Below the pieces are notes generated by a model. That model did no database searches and was not told where the DNA came from. It worked only from the letters and a program-made list of their open reading frames with translations. Position numbers and translations under genes: made by a program. From JBBQKQ01 sp043719155 (GTDB lineage: Bacteria > Patescibacteriota > Minisyncoccia > Phycocordibacterales > UBA5272), in assembly GCA_043719155.1 (NCBI GenBank), contig JAYSUJ010000002.1, forward strand, positions 1 through 53,333: a stretch of 53,333 nt of DNA, written 5' to 3'. This document shows positions 49,216 to 53,333 of this stretch, piece after piece (position 1 is the first letter of the stretch; every line of letters begins with the position of its first letter).

Positions 49216-49686
49216 TTAAAACGGTATGTCTTCGGGATTTATGGAGTCGCCGTAGTCTATTGTTCCCAGATTATCATCTAACTGCACTTTTTCATTTGCC
49301 CCTTCTTTAGGGTTTGTTGCTGGTTTAGCATAATCGCCACCTGCCCCACCTCCAGAAGTTTTTGGACCAAACTGTACATTTTCAGCGATAATCTCGGTTC
49401 TATACATTTTTTTACCAGTCTCTTTATCGTCCCAACTTCGAGTTGTCATTCTTCCCTCTACATATATTTGAGAACCCTTTTTCATCCATTGAGCCACAAT
49501 TTCTGCTTGCTTACCAAAACATGCAATGTTGTGATAATCTACAGCTTCTTGTTTTTCTCCTTGGGCGTTTTTCCAAGTTCTGTTAGTTGCCACAGAGAAG
49601 GCACACACTTTTGAGCCGGTCGGCAAAGATTTTAGCTCTGGGTCTCGCGTTAAATTCCCTACTACAATCGCCTTGTTGATATACAT
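49216..49686 (-). CDS. ssb: single-stranded DNA-binding protein
   Basis: 156 aa. OB fold (MYINKAIVVGNLTRDPELKS, VATNRTWKNAQGE, FGKQAEIVAQWMKKGSQIYV, GRMTTRSWDDKETGKKMYRT), then a Gly/Lys-rich linker and an acidic C-terminal tail ending PEDIPF, the partner-recruiting tip. No SD. Confidence 0.96.
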   Translation of the reverse strand: MYINKAIVVGNLTRDPELKSLPTGSKVCAFSVATNRTWKNAQGEKQEAVDYHNIACFGKQAEIVAQWMKKGSQIYVEGRMTTRSWDDKETGKKMYRTEIIAENVQFGPKTSGGGAGGDYAKPATNPKEGANEKVQLDDNLGTIDYGDSINPEDIPF

Positions 49687-49751
49687 AATTTATTTTAATT
49701 TTATTTATAATAAATCAATTATATCGCTTTTAATAATTAGTAACAACTTGA

Positions 49752-50273
49752 CTATTTAGCTTCCACGTCTTCTTTTACAAGTGGGGTATCGCCACCTAGG
49801 TCGGTAATAGTACCTGCCTCAGCAACAACCTCATTCTTTACGTCAGCAGCAATTACCTCATCTATAAGTTGATCATTTTTCAAGTCCGCAACTTTAATTT
49901 CAGTAAGCTCTGTCAAAACTGTATTTTCTCTTAGAGTTTTTACAGTTAAGTGACGAAGACACTTTTCATTTAAGTCTAATCTAAAGTATTCCTCAATTGC
50001 CTTAATGCCAGCAGGGTCAACTTCAAACTTTACCCAATAAAAATGCGCATAGTCAGCACGTCTTATCTTGTTGTTAATATGTTTCTCAACCGTATACGCT
50101 AATTTGATGTGTACAGGAGTTCCTTCACTTATAATGTTTGCTTCCAAACCAGAAAGTTTCCCCTTTAGAGAATCTACAGTTTGGCTGAGTGCTGAACCTT
50201 CCAGTTCTGGCACAAAGAGAGCCGATATCTCGTATACACGAGATGCCCCCACGTTTGATTCTATGTTATTCAT
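49752..50273 (-). CDS. rpsF: 30S ribosomal protein S6 with acidic C-terminal extension
   Basis: Core YEISALFVPELEGSALSQTV, LAYTVEKHINNKIRRADYAH and FRLDLNEKCLRHLTVKT fits S6. After about residue 118 a long acidic tail (VADLKNDQLIDEVIAADVKN ... DVEAK) makes it 173 aa versus about 100-130. The ATG at 50273 is chosen because a promoter (-10 at 50282-50287) ends 8 bases upstream; the longer frame to 50303 would start inside the promoter. Confidence 0.93.
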   Translation of the reverse strand: MNNIESNVGASRVYEISALFVPELEGSALSQTVDSLKGKLSGLEANIISEGTPVHIKLAYTVEKHINNKIRRADYAHFYWVKFEVDPAGIKAIEEYFRLDLNEKCLRHLTVKTLRENTVLTELTEIKVADLKNDQLIDEVIAADVKNEVVAEAGTITDLGGDTPLVKEDVEAK

Positions 50274-50281
50274 AGATGTAT

Positions 50282-50310
50282 ATTCTAACACACTTTTCTC
50301 CACATTTCAA
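50282..50310 (-). promoter_or_regulatory. promoter of the rpsF-ssb-rpsR operon
   Basis: TTGAAA (50305-50310), 17-base spacer, TAGAAT (50282-50287) on the minus strand. The predicted start lies about 3 bases before the rpsF ATG, so the mRNA is nearly leaderless. Confidence 0.7.
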
Positions 50311-50324
50311 TCAAAAAATATTTA

Positions 50325-51380
50325 TTAGTTGCCGCTGTAGGGTACAGTTTTAATGTTGTCTGGGTTACTGTTTAAGTTTACCGAGGCATATGTTGGCACA
50401 TGTTTAAAGGTAAAGCAAGAGTTTCCAGTGTGGTAGTCCCATGACTTGTCACCATTTTCCCAGTTAATGGTTTGAGGCATATTTGAGTTAAAATTTGCAC
50501 ATAAAGTGTAGTCTGCATCTGTTACCTTTAGAGTCATATCTGTTTTCTTTAACGAGCTAGCCACATAAGCATTGGTTATGTCTGACAGGTTGAAAATTCT
50601 CTTTCCAAAATTTTGACTTTGATTGTCTATTTCATTTTTTATGTTTTGAACATTTTGCAAAGTTATAGAGTCAAGCCTATATAGCCTAGCTTCTTTTGGT
50701 GTACCTATCACACTAAAAGAAAATACTAAAGTAAACAACGTTACAGCCACTAACAAAGTAGCAAACACTTTACTTATCATCGTCTCTCTTGGGTTTTTAC
50801 CATCGGCAACCAAGGCAAAGTACGTGGCTATCATCCCCACAATAACTAAAGCCACACCACCTTTCATAAACACAGCTATAGGTAAATTTCCATACAACCA
50901 AGAGTAAACCACATAAACAAAGCCTGAAAAAGCCATGATCGCCCCACCGATATAAACCAAAGTTTGCATAAACAAATATAGCCTTTCTGGGCGCAGGTTT
51001 TTATTTTGCTGAAACTTGGAAATTAGCCAAAATGCCAAAAATAGCGCCGTAACCGAAGACACCACCACCATAGCAAGTGGAAAAGCAAAAGCGTCGTACA
51101 CTACCCCACTTCCAGAAAAACCAGATTGCCCATAATTTGAAATAGCATTTACGGCATCTGGATATTTCAAGTCAATAAGTGAATAAAGTATAGACCAAAC
51201 AGAAGACAAACACATGTAAACCACTATCCAGAAAAATGAAGCCAGGGCCGTGTAGAGAGCTTGCCCTGGTAAATTCTCATGGGGTACAGAGTCTTTGTAG
51301 AAAATTTTAGAATAAACAATAAAACAAATTGTAAAGAATACTAACCAGCCGATAATTGGTAATAGAAATTCGAATATCAT
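50325..51380 (-). CDS. DUF5671-type multi-pass membrane protein (351 aa)
   Basis: Start at 51380 (MIFEFLLPIIGWLVFFTICF), within the first membrane helix region; the open frame goes 27 codons further but through the likely promoter (TGCTAAACT, 51415-51422). Six membrane helices to about residue 220, then an extracytoplasmic domain starting RLDSITLQNVQNIKNEIDNQ, the layout of DUF5671 proteins common in Parcubacteria. Function unknown. The end (NENGDKSWDYHTGNSCFTFK-like) carries one of two Cys. Confidence 0.7.
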   Translation of the reverse strand: MIFEFLLPIIGWLVFFTICFIVYSKIFYKDSVPHENLPGQALYTALASFFWIVVYMCLSSVWSILYSLIDLKYPDAVNAISNYGQSGFSGSGVVYDAFAFPLAMVVVSSVTALFLAFWLISKFQQNKNLRPERLYLFMQTLVYIGGAIMAFSGFVYVVYSWLYGNLPIAVFMKGGVALVIVGMIATYFALVADGKNPRETMISKVFATLLVAVTLFTLVFSFSVIGTPKEARLYRLDSITLQNVQNIKNEIDNQSQNFGKRIFNLSDITNAYVASSLKKTDMTLKVTDADYTLCANFNSNMPQTINWENGDKSWDYHTGNSCFTFKHVPTYASVNLNSNPDNIKTVPYSGN

Positions 51381-51429
51381 ATTTTTATATTTTTTGTCTT
51401 TTAGACTATACTGTAGTTTAGCATAAAAT

Positions 51430-51882
51430 ATGTCTAAAATTTCAGTAGTGCAAATCTTCAAGAAAAATAATCAATCAGAAAATTTAGATAAAATAATTTC
51501 TAACAATTCAGATTTTCTACACAAATTAAATGTAGAATACATAGTTTTAGACCATTTAGAAAGTTACAATATTGTGACTTTTATAAAAAAACATACTAAT
51601 CTAAAATATTTTAGAGAAAAATTTACAAATAGCAAAAAAAGCTTTTTGCAGGTAATTAATTTTGTAAGTAAAGACACAGAAAAAATTATTTTTTTAAAAA
51701 GTAACGATTTACTCTCGTTTGAAAATATTGAGTTGCTGGAAAAAAAAAGACCAAACTTATACAAAAACAAGATCTCAAAACTTGTTGAGCTAAAAGAATC
51801 AGATTTCAAATTTGATAACTTTAACCTGATTATGAAAGAAAAGAAAACTTGGTTTGAAAAAATTTATTTATTTTTTACTTAA
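51430..51882 (+). CDS. unknown 150-aa protein, possibly a short GT-A-like remnant
   Basis: Lys/Asn-rich 150 aa (MSKISVVQIFKKNNQSENLD ... EKIYLFFT). The order KISVVQIFKK, LNVEYIVLDHLESY, NLKYFREKF, TEKIIFLKSNDLLSFENIEL loosely follows the first half of a family-2 glycosyltransferase (strand, helix, strand, then a possible substrate-binding acidic region), but no DXD motif is evident. Low confidence in function. Divergent from the DUF5671 gene with 49 bases between them. Confidence 0.5.
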   Translation: MSKISVVQIFKKNNQSENLDKIISNNSDFLHKLNVEYIVLDHLESYNIVTFIKKHTNLKYFREKFTNSKKSFLQVINFVSKDTEKIIFLKSNDLLSFENIELLEKKRPNLYKNKISKLVELKESDFKFDNFNLIMKEKKTWFEKIYLFFT

Positions 51883-51909
51883 TTTAAAACTTAAATTTAT
51901 CAAAATCCT

Positions 51910-53211
51910 CTACAACTTTTTAATTCCACTCAATACTAAGAATACTGCAAAAGTTGTGACTACTGGTAATATATTCCATATATAGTCGGTTGCTGGATTG
52001 GCGAATTGAAAGAAGAAAACGACGACACCGAGAACCATAGAAATCGCAATTTCTTTATCGAACTTTTTTAGATCGAACAGCATACCACCAAAAAATGGCA
52101 AGACAACAACCCCAACCATGGGTACAGTGCTTAGAAGAAAGGTGATAAACGACTCTACAAACATTGAAAGCAAAATGGTAACAAACGAAATTACACCTAT
52201 TGTTACTTGAATAAGTCTAACACCAGATACGTCTTTGAAATACTTTTTCAAATTAAATATACTCGCTGCAGTTGTACCAACATAGAAAAGCGCAGTGTCT
52301 ACAGAACTCATAAGTGCCGCCACCATAGCAATAAAAACAAATGGACTATAATCCAAGAAATATGTACCCACAACTTGATAAAAAACTTGCATCGGTTCTG
52401 TACCCGGAAAAACCGCTTTCAAGGTAAAAGCAACGTAGATAATTGGAGCCATCAAAGCCACGTATAGCAATCCACCCAAAAATACACCTTTTGTGGCAAC
52501 CTCAGCACTCTTGGCACCTAACAAGGGTTGCCACTGAGCTGGCTTAACGATATTTTGAAAGAAAATAACTGGCCCTAACATCCAAAATGCGCCCGTGAAC
52601 CATTTGGAAAACTCATAATCAACTTGTGTGACAACTGCTGGCAAGGCTAAACAAATCGCTCCAAAAACCAAGACCATCAAGACGTACTGCAAAACATCGG
52701 TTCTTACAATTGTTCTAAAACCGCCCACAACAACATAAGCAAGCGTGAGCCCAAAGGTAATTACAGTTGCCGAAAATTTATCCAATTGCAAAAAATGTTT
52801 GAAGATATCTAGGTTTGCTGAATATGCTCCAATTACGACTGTCATCACAAATAGTAAAGTAACTAATCCATAAACAAACTCGGACTTCTTCCCCACCACC
52901 AGACCAACAAAATTAGACAGAGTATGCACCTGCCCAGTTTCTGCTTTATTCCAAAATTTGGGAGCCAAGAAACCCAGCAAAAAAGTAGTTACAAAAAAAG
53001 CTGAGAACAAGCCAGCACCAGCTGGACCGAAAATAAGAATAATGCCGAACCCAAACAAAATAGAAGCAGGGTCAATAACGGCCGCTACAATCGAGCAAGC
53101 AACTTCAAAAACTTCCATATCTTTAGTCCCGACTAAATATACCTTTTCGTCTCCACTTGGAGTTCCCCTATTGGAATATTTAACGATAAAAATTATTAAT
53201 AAGGTGTACAA
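51910..53211 (-). CDS. sodium:solute symporter family (SSS) protein
   Basis: 433 aa, about 12 membrane segments. Family features: after TM1, SGDEKVYLVGTKDM (the F/Y-x-x-GxR-like loop), SIVAAVIDPASILFGFGI in TM2, TLSNFVGLVVGKK before TM4, YVVVGGFRTIVRTDVLQYVL (the GG-x-R/K-x-V-x-x-TDxxQ signature), and VAALMSSVDTALFYVGTTAAS near TM9 (SS-x-DT-x-L). Substrate cannot be told. The frame has no ATG near its start: the best start is a TTG at 53211, and upstream codons still read as a hydrophobic helix to a stop at 53230-53232. Confidence 0.88.
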   Translation of the reverse strand: MYTLLIIFIVKYSNRGTPSGDEKVYLVGTKDMEVFEVACSIVAAVIDPASILFGFGIILIFGPAGAGLFSAFFVTTFLLGFLAPKFWNKAETGQVHTLSNFVGLVVGKKSEFVYGLVTLLFVMTVVIGAYSANLDIFKHFLQLDKFSATVITFGLTLAYVVVGGFRTIVRTDVLQYVLMVLVFGAICLALPAVVTQVDYEFSKWFTGAFWMLGPVIFFQNIVKPAQWQPLLGAKSAEVATKGVFLGGLLYVALMAPIIYVAFTLKAVFPGTEPMQVFYQVVGTYFLDYSPFVFIAMVAALMSSVDTALFYVGTTAASIFNLKKYFKDVSGVRLIQVTIGVISFVTILLSMFVESFITFLLSTVPMVGVVVLPFFGGMLFDLKKFDKEIAISMVLGVVVFFFQFANPATDYIWNILPVVTTFAVFLVLSGIKKL

Positions 53212-53221
53212 GAGAAAAAGT

Positions 53222-53227
53222 ATTATA
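53222..53227 (-). promoter_or_regulatory. -10 box before the symporter gene
   Basis: TATAAT on the minus strand, ending 10 bases before the TTG start, again predicting a very short leader. Confidence 0.5.
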
Positions 53228-53252
53228 TATTAGGACCTAAAATTCTAGTTTG

Positions 53253-53330
53253 AAATGCAACTAGCACTAGTGGGTTTCTAGGGAGCTTGCTCCTTAGAGG
53301 GCACTAGCAAACCGGTATTGTAAAATACCA
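53253..53330. other. structured intergenic DNA at the window end
   Basis: A nested hairpin (outer CTAGTG / CACTAG; inner CTAGGGAGC / GCTCCTTAG with one G-U) is followed by GGTATT-GTAA-AATACC (53313-53328). No ORF. It could be part of a leader, a small RNA or the edge of an element beyond the window. Confidence 0.45.
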
Positions 53331-53333
53331 CTA

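Overview
The window is AT-rich, uses the standard genetic code, and looks like a chromosome segment of a Candidatus Patescibacteria (CPR) bacterium, most likely of the Parcubacteria group. This is inferred from gene content: a ribosomal operon with no rpmC (L29) between L16 and S17, ribosomal proteins with low-complexity tails, several secreted proteins that start with a peptidoglycan-binding domain, a DUF5671 membrane protein, toxin-antitoxin debris, and an almost complete lack of Shine-Dalgarno (SD) sequences in front of housekeeping genes. No rRNA, tRNA or CRISPR array was seen.

Region 1 (about 185-12030, minus strand) is a rearranged str/S10 operon: tuf-rpsJ-rplC-rplD-rplW-rplB-rpsS-rplV-rpsC-rplP-rpsQ-rplN-rplX-rplE-rpsL. 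It is read from a strong promoter upstream of tuf and ends at a terminator after rpsL. Six of its gaps hold eight extra units of a common design. In the sense RNA each is: a long 5' stem arm, a small ORF (usually with a good SD), a short local hairpin, and a matching 3' stem arm. Arms differ from unit to unit but share outer-end sequence. Nearly all transitions between paired arms keep G-U pairing in the sense RNA, which points to a real RNA stem enclosing the ORF. The small proteins (23-100 aa) are mutually unrelated and I recognise none. This is the best candidate for an undescribed system.

Region 2 (12.0-40.1 kb, minus strand) is a cell-surface region. It has a hicBA pair, three large secreted fibre-like proteins (785, 2906 and 1251 aa) with collagen-like Gly-X-Y segments and/or Asn-Ala-Thr repeats (one with a Peptidase_S74 chaperone), a putative metallopeptidase, a DUF4105-like protein, a peptidoglycan-binding/Ig protein, a membrane-anchored cohesin-like protein next to a dockerin protein, and a 1050-aa S-layer-like protein. 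Between the last two lies a plus-strand array of three single-gene units (PemK/MazF-like toxin, unknown, PemK/MazF-like toxin) separated by a terminator-promoter repeat.

Region 3 (40.7-53.3 kb) holds a RelE/ParE-type toxin-antitoxin pair, an HTH protein, ftsK, a REP-associated transposase with a nearby palindrome, recA plus a co-transcribed unknown gene, efp, the rpsF-ssb-rpsR operon, a DUF5671 protein, a small unknown protein and a sodium:solute symporter. Many genes outside the ribosomal operon have a -10 box about 7-11 bases before the start codon, so leaderless mRNAs appear common. This contrasts with the SD-led small ORFs inside the ribosomal operon.
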